Positions 10,111-18,088 of a DNA stretch of 64,000 nucleotides are shown here, one piece after another. The stretch lies in contig NC_010571.1 of assembly GCF_000019965.1 (NCBI RefSeq), forward strand, positions 992,001-1,056,000, written 5' to 3'. Under the pieces are notes generated by a model. That model had not been told where the DNA came from, did no database searches, and was given only the letters and a program-made list of their open reading frames with translations. The DNA is from Opitutus terrae PB90-1 (lineage in GTDB: Bacteria > Verrucomicrobiota > Verrucomicrobiia > Opitutales > Opitutaceae). Position 1 is the stretch's first letter. Every line of letters starts with the position of its first letter. The translations under genes and the position numbers were made by a program.

Positions 10111-10818
10111 TCAACCGGTCTTGTTGAACCGGAAGTTCACGAGATCGTAGTCCTGCATCACGTACTGTTTCGTCTCCAGTCGCAGCTTGCCGGCGCGCTT
10201 GGCCTGCGTCTCGCCACCCGCCGTCACAAAATCGGCCCAGCCGATGATCTCAGCGCGAATGAACCCCTTGTGGATATCCGTGTGAATGGCGCCGCCCGCC
10301 TCCCAAGCCGTCGCGCCCTGGCGGATCAACCACGCGCGGTTTTCTTTGCCGCCGACCGTGAGAAATGAAATCCACCCTGTCGCCGCGACGGCTCTCACCA
10401 GGAGCGGGTCGGGTTGATTCACTTCTTCTGCCGTCGCGATCACGACCGGTTTGCGTGTGATCAGTCCGCTCGCGTTCACCGCTTCCCAATCGGCGGCGGT
10501 GTAGGCGCACGCGCTGAGGCAGCGGCCCGCCTCGAGGTCCGTTTTCATGCGTTCGAGCACCAGCTTCTCTGCATCGGTGGCATCGCGACCGAGCCGTGTC
10601 TCGACAAACTCCAGATCCTGCAGGACAAGCTCCAAGGCGCTGCTGTCCGTGGCGACAATGGCATCGCACTCGGCCAGCCCGTCGTCTCCCGTCACGTCCA
10701 CCGCCGCGTAGGTCTTCTTGTCGGCCGCGACGAGCTTGTGGGCGGTGTCGAGCCGCGGGTCTTTGAGCGGATGTTTCCCCACGACGGTGCCGGGCACGCC
10801 GTAAAGACAGATTTTCAT
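10111..10818 (-). CDS. YchF-like protein lacking the GTPase domain (DUF933 C-terminus)
   Basis: This 235-aa protein matches the C-terminal part of the YchF/OLA1 family: GATAWEAGGAIHTDIHKGFI, then AEIIGWADF, then KLRLETKQYVMQDYDLVNFR. In YchF this region (DUF933/TGS-like) follows a G domain. Here the start MKICLYGVPG resembles the G1 strand, but it runs into TVVGKHPLKD, so the P-loop GKS/T is missing, and no NKxD-type motif is seen. The middle is an acidic helical segment like the YchF coiled-coil. It is therefore probably unable to bind nucleotide in the usual way. The ATG at 10818 fits the family start. A 7-bp inverted repeat (10109-10129) overlaps the stop. Role unknown. Confidence 0.85.
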   Translation of the reverse strand: MKICLYGVPGTVVGKHPLKDPRLDTAHKLVAADKKTYAAVDVTGDDGLAECDAIVATDSSALELVLQDLEFVETRLGRDATDAEKLVLERMKTDLEAGRCLSACAYTAADWEAVNASGLITRKPVVIATAEEVNQPDPLLVRAVAATGWISFLTVGGKENRAWLIRQGATAWEAGGAIHTDIHKGFIRAEIIGWADFVTAGGETQAKRAGKLRLETKQYVMQDYDLVNFRFNKTG

Positions 10819-11082
10819 CGGCTGCGATTCGTGCGCGCAAAACGCCGCCGGCTCAAGGCCGGAAGACAAGGGACATCTGGGGCTTCGAGCGGATTCGCTG
10901 GCCGCTGCCGCTAAATTCAGCGCGAGGTTCGGGGCTGATCTCCGGCTGACGAGGGAGTCGGACTTCCATGCGGCGCGGACTAGCTGGCGGCGACCGAAGC
11001 CTCACGTTGCAGGTGACACTTTCGAGAGGGTGCGGGCGGGCGCTGCTTGATTTGCGGGCGAGGATTGGCACGTTCACGGGGC

Positions 11083-12066
11083 ATGAAGATGCGCATTTTC
11101 GGCGGGACCGGTCGCAGCGTGGGCGAAGTGGGACTCGGCACGTGGCAACTCGGCGGCGGCTGGGGCAACGTAACCGAGGAGGCGGCGAGGGAGACCATGC
11201 GCGCGGCGGTGGACGCCGGCACCACGGTTTTCGATACCGCCGATGTGTATGGCGACGGCCGCAGCGAATCACTCATCGGCCGATTCCTGAAGGACACACG
11301 CGCGCCGATCTACGTGGCGACCAAGCTGGGCCGGTTCGGCTCACCGGGCTGGCCGGGCAATTTCACGCGGGACGCGATCCGGACGCACACGGAGGCATCG
11401 CTCAAGCGGCTCGGGGTCGAGGCGATCGATCTCACCCAGCTGCACTGCATCCCCTTCGACGTGCTGAAGCGCGGGGACGTGTTCGACCATCTCCGCGAGC
11501 TGAAGCAGGAGGGCAAGATTCGGGATTTCGGCGTGAGCGTCGAGTCGATGGAGGAGGCGCTCTTTTGTGCGCAGCAGCCCGGGGTGGCCGCGCTCCAAAT
11601 CATTTTCAACGTGCTGCGTCAGAAGCCGGTGCACGTGCTGTTCGCCGAGGCCCGCCGCCGCCGGATCGCCCTCCTCGTGCGGCTGCCGCTGGCGAGCGGA
11701 TTGCTCGGCGGCAAGATGACCAAGGCGACCACCTTCGCGGCCGATGACCACCGGAATTTCAATCGGGACGGCAAGATGTTCAATGTGGGCGAGACGTTCG
11801 GCGGATTGCCGTTCACGAAAGGCGTCGATCTGGCGGAGGCGTTGAAATCGTTCGTGCCCGCGGGGATGACCCTGCCGGAAATGGCGCTGCGCTGGTGCCT
11901 CGATTTCGAGGCGGTGAGCGTAATCATCCCGGGCGCGCGCAATCCCGAGCAGGCGCGCGGCAATGCGCGGGCGTCGGATCTGCCCCCCTTGTCGCCCGCG
12001 CTCCACGCGCAGCTCGGCGATTTCTACCTGCGCGAAGTCGAGCCGCACATCCGCGGCCCGTATTGA
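11083..12066 (+). CDS. aldo/keto reductase
   Basis: This is an NAD(P)H-dependent oxidoreductase of the aldo/keto reductase family (327 aa, TIM barrel, cytoplasmic). The catalytic tetrad can be placed at about D51 and Y56 (FDTADVYG), K81 (VATKLG) and H121 (TQLHC). The C-terminal cofactor-binding segment SVIIPGARNPEQARGN is typical of family members such as YajO/YhdN. The ATG at 11083 gives the family start MKMRIFGGTGR; the frame extends to 11047 without resemblance. The physiological substrate cannot be told from the sequence. Confidence 0.92.
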   Translation: MKMRIFGGTGRSVGEVGLGTWQLGGGWGNVTEEAARETMRAAVDAGTTVFDTADVYGDGRSESLIGRFLKDTRAPIYVATKLGRFGSPGWPGNFTRDAIRTHTEASLKRLGVEAIDLTQLHCIPFDVLKRGDVFDHLRELKQEGKIRDFGVSVESMEEALFCAQQPGVAALQIIFNVLRQKPVHVLFAEARRRRIALLVRLPLASGLLGGKMTKATTFAADDHRNFNRDGKMFNVGETFGGLPFTKGVDLAEALKSFVPAGMTLPEMALRWCLDFEAVSVIIPGARNPEQARGNARASDLPPLSPALHAQLGDFYLREVEPHIRGPY

Positions 12067-12085
12067 CGCCCGCCTGACGCGGGCG
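12067..12085. terminator. possible bidirectional hairpin between convergent genes
   Basis: CGCCCGC (12067-12073) and GCGGGCG (12079-12085) form a 7-bp stem with a 5-base loop directly after the aldo/keto reductase stop and 26 bases from the end of the opposing kinase gene. There is no T tract on either strand, so termination is only inferred. Confidence 0.4.
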
Positions 12086-12110
12086 GGGTGAACGCGAGCA
12101 CGGCGCCGGC

Positions 12111-13397
12111 TTACCGCGCCGCCTCCAGGGCGGGAGCAGTTGACTGCAACGGCGCGGCCCGAGCGGTGAACGTCGCAGTCGTGCCCCGACCCGGTTGCGA
12201 ACTCAACGTGAGTTCGCCGCCGAGCGACGTGGCGAGGCGTTTGGCCAGCGGGAGTCCGAGCCCGATCCCCGGCTGGCGGCGGGCCAGTCCACCGTCCACC
12301 TGCGCGAACGGCAAGCCGACCCAGCTGAGTTGTTCGGCGGTCATGCCGATGCCGGTGTCCTCAACGGTGAAGCAGAGCAAATCGGGTTCGCCGCCGACGT
12401 GCATCGTGATCGCCCCGCATTCCGTGAACTTGAGTGCATTGTCCGTGAGCGCGGTGAGGATCTGCCGGATCACGGGGGCCGGCGCGCGGAGCACGGCCGG
12501 CAGTGACGGCGCCACCTGCGTGCGCAGGGCGATGCCCTTGAGGCGCGCGCGGGCGCGGTAGGCGTTCGCGACCGGCGTGAGCAGATCGCCGGGGCTGCAG
12601 GGCAGCGGATCGAGCGCGAGCGTGCCGGCTTCCGCCTGGTTGAACGCCACGATCTGCTGCAGCAGCCGGTTGAGACTCTCGGCGCAGGTACGCACGTCGG
12701 CGAGGGACGAGGCCTGGTCCGCGTTGAGGGCGTCTTCGCTCATCAGCGCGAGCGAGCCCATGATACCATGCAGCGGGGTGAGCAGTTCGTGCGTGATGTT
12801 GGCCAGAAACTCGTTCTTCACCTGCACCGCATGCCGCAGCTGATCCGTGCGCACCGCGACGTGCTTCTCCAACGTGGCGAGCTGGAGCCGGGAGAGCCGC
12901 GTGAGGTGCCATTTTTCGGTGAGCGCCTGCGCGAGCTGGAGTACCTCGACCTTGTCGAACGGTTTTTTGAGCACCAGCCAGCGATCGCGCGCGGTCAGCG
13001 CCGCCTGAATTTCGTTCCAGCTCCGATCGGAATACGCGGTGCAAATCACCACCTGCACCTCGGGGTCGATTTCCCACAGCTTCGCAATGGTCGTGAGCCC
13101 ATCCCAGCCCGGCGGCATGCGCATGTCGACGAAAGCGAGCGCGTAGGGACAGCCGGCAGCGACAGCGGCCGCGGCTTTCTCGCAGGCCTCCTGGCCCTGT
13201 TGGGCGTAGTCAAGTTGGAACGTGACGGACTCGCTCGGAGCGACGTCCGCAGCGGCCCCGAACAGCGAGGCGGCCTCGGCATCCAGCGTGCTGGCGGAAC
13301 TCGTCGGCATGAGAATCCGCCGAAAATCGTCGTGAATCGCCAGATTGTCGTCGACGAGCAGGATGCGCCGGTTCGGTGGCAGCAGGACGTTCATCAC
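12111..13397 (-). CDS. receiver-histidine kinase (REC-HisKA-HATPase)
   Basis: This 428-aa soluble signalling protein starts with a receiver domain: RRILLVDDN, phosphoacceptor in LAFVDMRMPP, Lys in LKKPF. The receiver is longer than usual because of an insert of about 30 residues after the first helix. It is followed by a HisKA domain (NEFLANITHELLTPLHG, His in the H-box) and a HATPase domain (TDNALKFTECG, DTGIGM, GIGLGLPLAKRL). It has no sensor or membrane part of its own. The GTG start at 13397 overlaps the stop of the upstream membrane kinase (GTGA); an ATG follows at 13394. This suggests translational coupling, with the membrane kinase probably passing its signal to this receiver. Confidence 0.9.
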   Translation of the reverse strand: MMNVLLPPNRRILLVDDNLAIHDDFRRILMPTSSASTLDAEAASLFGAAADVAPSESVTFQLDYAQQGQEACEKAAAAVAAGCPYALAFVDMRMPPGWDGLTTIAKLWEIDPEVQVVICTAYSDRSWNEIQAALTARDRWLVLKKPFDKVEVLQLAQALTEKWHLTRLSRLQLATLEKHVAVRTDQLRHAVQVKNEFLANITHELLTPLHGIMGSLALMSEDALNADQASSLADVRTCAESLNRLLQQIVAFNQAEAGTLALDPLPCSPGDLLTPVANAYRARARLKGIALRTQVAPSLPAVLRAPAPVIRQILTALTDNALKFTECGAITMHVGGEPDLLCFTVEDTGIGMTAEQLSWVGLPFAQVDGGLARRQPGIGLGLPLAKRLATSLGGELTLSSQPGRGTTATFTARAAPLQSTAPALEAAR

Positions 13398-15349
13398 GGG
13401 GCCGGCTTCGCCACAGGGAGCGTCAACGTGAACGTGGCGCCGAGGCCGGCGCCCGGACTCTCGGCCGTCAGATCGCCTCCCATTTCGCGCGCGGCGAGCA
13501 CGCTCGCGTGCAGGCCATAGCCATGTCCACTGGGTTTCGTGGTGAATCCGTGTTGGAAGATTTTCGTGAGGTTTTCGGGCGCGATGCCCGGGCCGTTGTC
13601 TTCGACGGAAAGCGCAATCCGGTCATCGCGGACGGCCGCGACCTTCACGCGGATCTGGCGCTCGCCGGGCTTGATGACCTGCAGCGCGTCCTTCGCGTTC
13701 TTCAGCAGGTTGACGAGGATCTGCAGAACCTTGTGTCGGTCCGCCTTGACGGAAGCAGTCGGCTCGAACAAGCGGTCGAGCGCGATGCCGTGCCGGTCGA
13801 GCGATTCCGCGTTGAGCCGGAGGGCGTCTTCGAAGAGCTGCGCCGGTGGGATGGATTCCAGCACGCCGAACAGTTTCGTGGAGCCCTGCTGCGTCACGAT
13901 GATTTCGCGGATGTGCTCGAAATGACGTACGAGTCCGTCGACGTCGGTGAGCAACTGCCGGTTTTCCGCGGCGAGATGCTCGTCGAGCTTCGCGAGGAAG
14001 TCCGGCAGCTTCTGACCGGCGGGGTCTTGCGCGAGAAATTCCGCGAGCCGCGGCTGTTCGCGTTGCAGCATCTCGACGACGCGATGCAGGTGCGTGAGCC
14101 GCGTGCCCTTCAACCGGTCCTGCACGTCGTGGACGATCAGGTTCACGCTCGTAAGCACGTTGCCGACGTTGTGCAGCACGCCGGTGGCGACTTCGGCCAT
14201 GCCGGCTTGACGCGACGCGAGCATCAGCTGGCCGTGCAGCACGTCGAGCTCGCGTTCGGCGCGCTTCCGGACGCTGACGTCTTCGACCGTCCCCTCGGCC
14301 ATCAATTCGGGCTCGCCGGGCGCGTTCTTCAGCCGCGCGTTGATGACCACGTGGAAGATCGTGCCGTCGAAATGGCGCAGCGTCGTGGCGAAGCCGCGGA
14401 CCTCGTGCTCGTTCTCCAGCCGGTGCCAGAATCGTTCGCGATCGACGGTGGGAAAGATCCGGCCGTCGGCCAGGGAGATGATCGTGGGATCGAAATGGGC
14501 CGGCAATCCGACCATCCCGAGCAGGAAAGAATTGGCATACCGCACCACGCCGCTGCGGGTGGTTTCGAAGACGCCGATCGGGAGCCGCGCGAGGAGGTTG
14601 CGGTGGCGCTCCTCATTTTGGCGCAGCGCTTGCGCCGTACGTTCCCGCTCGGCGGTCTCAGCCTCGAGGTGCTTGGTGCGGTCGCGCACGCGTTGCTCGA
14701 GCTCTTCGAGCAGGAGTTGATGCTGCTCCTGCGCGCGGCAGGTTTCGCGCATCTCGCGGCGTCCCGCGAGGCCGGCCCAGATCAGCACGGCGGTCTCGAG
14801 CAGCAGCCAGAGATTGAACTCTGCCCCCGACCACGAACTCGGTGCCGCCTGGCTCAACGCCGCGTCGGACTGCCACAGCGGCGTCAGCATCAGGTGGCTG
14901 ATCGCGACGGCGGCGGCGATCACCAGCACACGCCAGTCGCGATACAGCGAGAGAAAGGCGATCGCCACGAAGAAACAGAAGTACATTTCCAGCCGCCCGG
15001 CCGTGAGCTGCACGAAGAGCGCGCAGAATCCGATCTGCGCGAGGGCGACGCCGCAGCGGCTGGCGAACGTGAACGGCCGCCAGCGGATGAGTGCAATGGC
15101 GAGTCCGGCGAAAACAGAGCCTCCGACCGCGGCCAGCGGCCAGGCGGCCGGGCTGGGGAACAGGAGGGCCAGCACGAGCGCTGCGACCCATTGGCCAACC
15201 AGCAGCCAGAGGAACAGCCGGTGGGCCCGTGCGATCACCCGTTGCCCATAGGCGACGAACAGCGCGTGCATGCGCGACGTGCCCGGAGGCGCCGCGGTCG
15301 TGGCGGGGCTTGCAGCGGGAGGAGCAGCGACGGGAGCGGAGATGCTCAT
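13394..15349 (-). CDS. membrane sensor histidine kinase with PAS domain
   Basis: This is a 651-aa inner-membrane kinase. After a Pro/Ala-rich N-terminus come about six hydrophobic segments (residues about 45-205), then a coiled-coil stretch (EELEQRVRDRTKHLEAE), a PAS domain, a phosphoacceptor region with the unusual H-box VATGVLHNVGNVLTSVN, and a HATPase domain (LLKNAKDAL, DNGPGIAP, GHGYGLHAS). The LHNVGN box belongs to a kinase subgroup with a long helical insert between the H-box and the ATPase, as seen here. The ATG at 15349 is preceded by a GGGGAGGGG purine stretch, which supports this start over the open frame to 15427. It is followed, with a four-base overlap, by the receiver-kinase. 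Confidence 0.92.
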   Translation of the reverse strand: MSISAPVAAPPAASPATTAAPPGTSRMHALFVAYGQRVIARAHRLFLWLLVGQWVAALVLALLFPSPAAWPLAAVGGSVFAGLAIALIRWRPFTFASRCGVALAQIGFCALFVQLTAGRLEMYFCFFVAIAFLSLYRDWRVLVIAAAVAISHLMLTPLWQSDAALSQAAPSSWSGAEFNLWLLLETAVLIWAGLAGRREMRETCRAQEQHQLLLEELEQRVRDRTKHLEAETAERERTAQALRQNEERHRNLLARLPIGVFETTRSGVVRYANSFLLGMVGLPAHFDPTIISLADGRIFPTVDRERFWHRLENEHEVRGFATTLRHFDGTIFHVVINARLKNAPGEPELMAEGTVEDVSVRKRAERELDVLHGQLMLASRQAGMAEVATGVLHNVGNVLTSVNLIVHDVQDRLKGTRLTHLHRVVEMLQREQPRLAEFLAQDPAGQKLPDFLAKLDEHLAAENRQLLTDVDGLVRHFEHIREIIVTQQGSTKLFGVLESIPPAQLFEDALRLNAESLDRHGIALDRLFEPTASVKADRHKVLQILVNLLKNAKDALQVIKPGERQIRVKVAAVRDDRIALSVEDNGPGIAPENLTKIFQHGFTTKPSGHGYGLHASVLAAREMGGDLTAESPGAGLGATFTLTLPVAKPAP

Positions 15350-15634
15350 ACGCCCCTCCCCGGTGTGGTATGACGAAAGCGGCACAACGTGCTCGCACCG
15401 CGAAGCCCTTGCGGGCTCGGCGAGCACGACACGGCTCCGACACGATCAGGCCTCGCCGTCGGCACGACAGCGAAGCCAAGCACTGCATGGCCTTTCATCC
15501 GGGCGGTTCTTCGGCACAATTTCCCGGTCAATTAAGCGGTTAGTCGCCGTAAGGCTGCGGCTATTCGAGCAGTTGCAGGAGGCCTTCGCCAACGGCTTGG
15601 CTTGCCGTCTTTGGCCTTTCGCGATCTTAGCGGT
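15350..15634. other. intergenic region without a recognised gene
   Basis: These 285 bases lie between the S4-protein gene and the membrane kinase gene, both on the minus strand. Short reading frames exist on both strands but none resembles a protein. I see no clear promoter, hairpin with T tract or RNA gene. Confidence 0.4.
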
Positions 15635-16039
15635 TCAGCGGCCGAGCAACTGGTCAAGAGCGCGGCGGTCGCGTTTGGTCGGGCGCCCCAAACCCTTCTC
15701 CCGCGCGAGCATGTGCTGCAACCGCTGCTCGCGGGCCTTTTCGAACTCTGCTGCGGGCGTGAGATCGGCGCAGAACCGCGCGACCAGCGCCGCGCCGACA
15801 CGGCTTCGCGGCACGTCCACCACGCGCAAGGTTCGGGTAATCAGGCCCTGCCGAACGCACACCAGTTCTCCGGCGTGCACCTCGCGGGCGGGCTTGGCGC
15901 GTTGACCGCCGATCTCCACGCTGCCGGCACGGCACGCATGACTCGCGAGCGAGCGGGTCTTGTAAAGCCGGACGGCCCAAAGCCAGCGGTCGAGCCGCGC
16001 CGGCCCAGAGTCGGGCGAAGTATCGGGTTCGGGCAACAA
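15635..16039 (-). CDS. S4-domain RNA-binding protein (Hsp15-like)
   Basis: The protein (about 134 aa) begins with an S4 RNA-binding domain: ARLDRWLWAVRLYKTRSLA, then RAGSVEIGGQRAKPAREV. A basic tail of Hsp15 type follows (ARFCADLTPAAEFEKAREQR, then REKGLGRPTKRDRR). Hsp15 recycles stalled 50S subunits that carry peptidyl-tRNA (family knowledge). The start is uncertain: the frame is open to 16096, but that part covers a terminator hairpin of the upstream gene, so I prefer the TTG at 16039 (or 16036), about 14-17 residues before the S4 domain. Confidence 0.8.
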   Translation of the reverse strand: MLPEPDTSPDSGPARLDRWLWAVRLYKTRSLASHACRAGSVEIGGQRAKPAREVHAGELVCVRQGLITRTLRVVDVPRSRVGAALVARFCADLTPAAEFEKAREQRLQHMLAREKGLGRPTKRDRRALDQLLGR

Positions 16040-16050
16040 GGACGTTTTTG

Positions 16051-16089
16051 AAAACGAAACCGCCGCGAATCTGCCGAGACTCGCGGCGG
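16051..16089 (-). terminator. rho-independent terminator of the DUF3016 gene
   Basis: CCGCCGCGA (16060-16068) and TCGCGGCGG (16081-16089) form a perfect 9-bp stem with a 12-base loop. On the minus strand the stem is followed by TTTCGTTTTC. It lies 24 bases after the DUF3016 stop. Confidence 0.75.
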
Positions 16090-16112
16090 CAAGCAAATGG
16101 TTTTGCGAAAGC

Positions 16113-16637
16113 CTACTTCTTGTTCGGCCGGAATTCGCTGCTGATCCAGCGATCCAGCAGATCCTTCTCGTAGATGCGCGGATCGTCGCGGTTCACCGCG
16201 TGGAGGTTCATCATGAAAGTCAGGTCGGACAGCTTGCGCGTGCCTTCCTTGATTACGGCTCCACTGGCGTCCGTCAGCCTAAAGCTGAGCTCGATCCGGG
16301 GGGGATAAATATCCTTCACGAACCGCGCATCGCTCATCCGCGGGGTCCGCCACGGTTCCACTTCGCCCGCAAGGTCGACGTCCGTGATCGTGACGGACAG
16401 CTTCTGCCCCTCGGGCACGAACCGGGTCGCTCGACGCTCGATGTACTGGCGCAACTCCTGCAGGTTGGCCTCGCGACCAAAGTCGGAGCCGCGTTGTGCG
16501 TCAGCAGCATCGGTGAATTTTTCGGGATCGGTAAAGGTGACTTCGACGCGAGACGGCGTCTTCGGGTCTGCAGCCGAGAGAACGGCTGCCGCAGTCACCG
16601 CAAGGAAAACAGAGAGGGTTAGCCGTGTGGTTTTCAT
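16113..16637 (-). CDS. exported DUF3016 protein
   Basis: This 174-aa protein has a signal peptide of about 22 residues (KTTRLTLSVFLAVTAAAVLS), so it is exported, probably to the periplasm. The rest matches my recollection of DUF3016: RVEVTFTDPEKFTD near the start, LSVTITDVDLAGEVEPWR in the middle, and a C-terminal DPRIYEKDLLDRWI. No catalytic residues are evident and the function is unknown. It ends in its own terminator. Confidence 0.8.
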   Translation of the reverse strand: MKTTRLTLSVFLAVTAAAVLSAADPKTPSRVEVTFTDPEKFTDAADAQRGSDFGREANLQELRQYIERRATRFVPEGQKLSVTITDVDLAGEVEPWRTPRMSDARFVKDIYPPRIELSFRLTDASGAVIKEGTRKLSDLTFMMNLHAVNRDDPRIYEKDLLDRWISSEFRPNKK

Positions 16638-16739
16638 GGTGCGCTATGTGACGGAACCTACCACAAAAAGTTTCAAGTGCGAGCTTGTGACGGATGGGGC
16701 GTCGACCGCGACAGCGCACCGGAGGGCTTCGCCGGGCGC

Positions 16740-17507
16740 CTATTCGGCCGCCGAGACCACCATTTGATTGGCGACGGCACGCACGCCGCGAATTTCCCGC
16801 GCCACCCTGCTGACGAGGTCCTTTTCTGCGCGGGAGCGGGCGGTGCCGCGGATCGTCACCGTGCCTCCGGCGGTCTCGACCCGGGTCTGCAAAGCCAGGC
16901 CGGGATCGCGCGCCAGCAGCGCCGCCTTCACCTGAGCCGTCACGCTGCCGTCGTCGTCGATTGTTTCGGGCGTTGCGGACGCCGCGCCGGCGCGCGGCGC
17001 GGTGTCCGCGGACCGCACGATCATTTGGTTGCGCACTGCGCGCACGCCCTGCACGCCGCGGGCATACGATTCCGTCAGCTCTTTCTGCGCCTCGCTCTCG
17101 GCGGTGCCCGCCAAGGTCACCACTCCGTCGTGCACGGAAACGTCGGTGTTCGCAGCGCTGACCTTTGAGCGAATCAGCAGAAGGCTCCGGATTTTCAGCG
17201 CCATCCACCCATCCGAGCGCTCCTGATCCGGTTCGCTCACATCGAGGTGATTCAGCACCTCGACCACGCCCGGAAGGCTGCGGACCGTGTCCTCGGCGAG
17301 CGCCTTTTGATCACGATCGAGCACGGTGCCGGAGAGCGTCACGACGCCTTCGTTCACCTCCACCTTCACCCGGTTGCCGAGCACGGCCCGAAAATTGTAG
17401 GACGACTGGGCGGCGGCTTCGATTTTCTGATCCATCGCGGGATCGGCCGAAGCCGCCGAAATGAACAGCGTCAGCATGAAGGCGGCGAATCGGAGCGGGC
17501 GTGGCAT
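16740..17507 (-). CDS. periplasmic protein with three BON domains
   Basis: The 255-aa protein has a signal peptide (MPRPLRFAAFMLTLFISAAS) and three BON modules, each ending in the typical pattern of a VTLxG strand and a later GV..V.N element: VVTLSGTV with GVVEVLNHL, VVTLAGTA with GVRAVRNQM, and TVTIRGTA with GVRAVANQM. BON domains are thought to bind membrane phospholipid; OsmY-like proteins protect the envelope under stress (family knowledge). The ATG at 17507 is chosen for the signal peptide; the frame runs open to 17999 without resemblance to anything. Confidence 0.88.
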   Translation of the reverse strand: MPRPLRFAAFMLTLFISAASADPAMDQKIEAAAQSSYNFRAVLGNRVKVEVNEGVVTLSGTVLDRDQKALAEDTVRSLPGVVEVLNHLDVSEPDQERSDGWMALKIRSLLLIRSKVSAANTDVSVHDGVVTLAGTAESEAQKELTESYARGVQGVRAVRNQMIVRSADTAPRAGAASATPETIDDDGSVTAQVKAALLARDPGLALQTRVETAGGTVTIRGTARSRAEKDLVSRVAREIRGVRAVANQMVVSAAE

Positions 17508-17729
17508 GAGTCTTTGGACACCTGCTGCACAGCGTTGCGGGTGCCAACCGACCACGTCGCCGCACAAGCGGTTGAATGCGAATGCGGTGGCCGAGCGGGC
17601 CACGCGGTCCCGGCCATGGGTTTTCCCGTGAATTGCACGGCGGTGAGTTGCGCCGCTCGCAAATCGCACGGTTCGCGCTTGGCCGCCGTCGCTTGCGTTT
17701 CGACCGCGGCGGCTAAGGTGAGCCGCTGC

Positions 17730-18005
17730 ATGTTTCACAATCTGCTCCAGGCCGTCTCCGGGCGTCCTCCGCCCGAAAGCAGCTGTCGCTTCATTGAGGA
17801 AGTCCGGCTGGTGGAGCAGATCCGCGCGCCCCATCCGGGCGTCGAGAAGCTGATCCTGGGCTGCTGGCTGGCGATCGCCGGCAAGTGCGCGCTGGTGGTC
17901 TGGCTGATCGACAAATACCACATGGGATTCAGCCCGCTGTGGGTGAACGCGCCGACGGTCGGCTGCGGGCTGATCTGCACCGCCCTTTATTTTTTGCACG
18001 ACTGA
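17730..18005 (+). CDS. small membrane protein of unknown function
   Basis: This 91-aa protein begins MFHNLLQAVSG and has one long hydrophobic segment (KLILGCWLAIAGKCALVVWL) and a second weaker one near the C-terminus (VGCGLICTALYFL). The ATG at 17730 is preceded by AAGGTGAG at a suitable distance, one of the better ribosome-binding sites in the window, which supports translation. I do not recognise the family. It lies just upstream of the dual-receiver kinase, with an 83-base gap, so co-transcription is possible. Confidence 0.65.
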   Translation: MFHNLLQAVSGRPPPESSCRFIEEVRLVEQIRAPHPGVEKLILGCWLAIAGKCALVVWLIDKYHMGFSPLWVNAPTVGCGLICTALYFLHD

Positions 18006-18088
18006 GCCGTTCGGCGCTGCGGGGGCCGTGACGGTGCGGGCGACTTGCGGGGTTGCAGTCCCGGCGTTCGACCGCAGACACTCGCGTC

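Noticed and set aside
12067-12085. Firm call of a rho-independent terminator
   Set aside because: Good stem but no T tract on either side; kept only as a possible terminator.
13376-15373. A 665-codon plus-strand open frame opposite the membrane kinase
   Set aside because: Typical shadow composition; the minus-strand kinase is certain.
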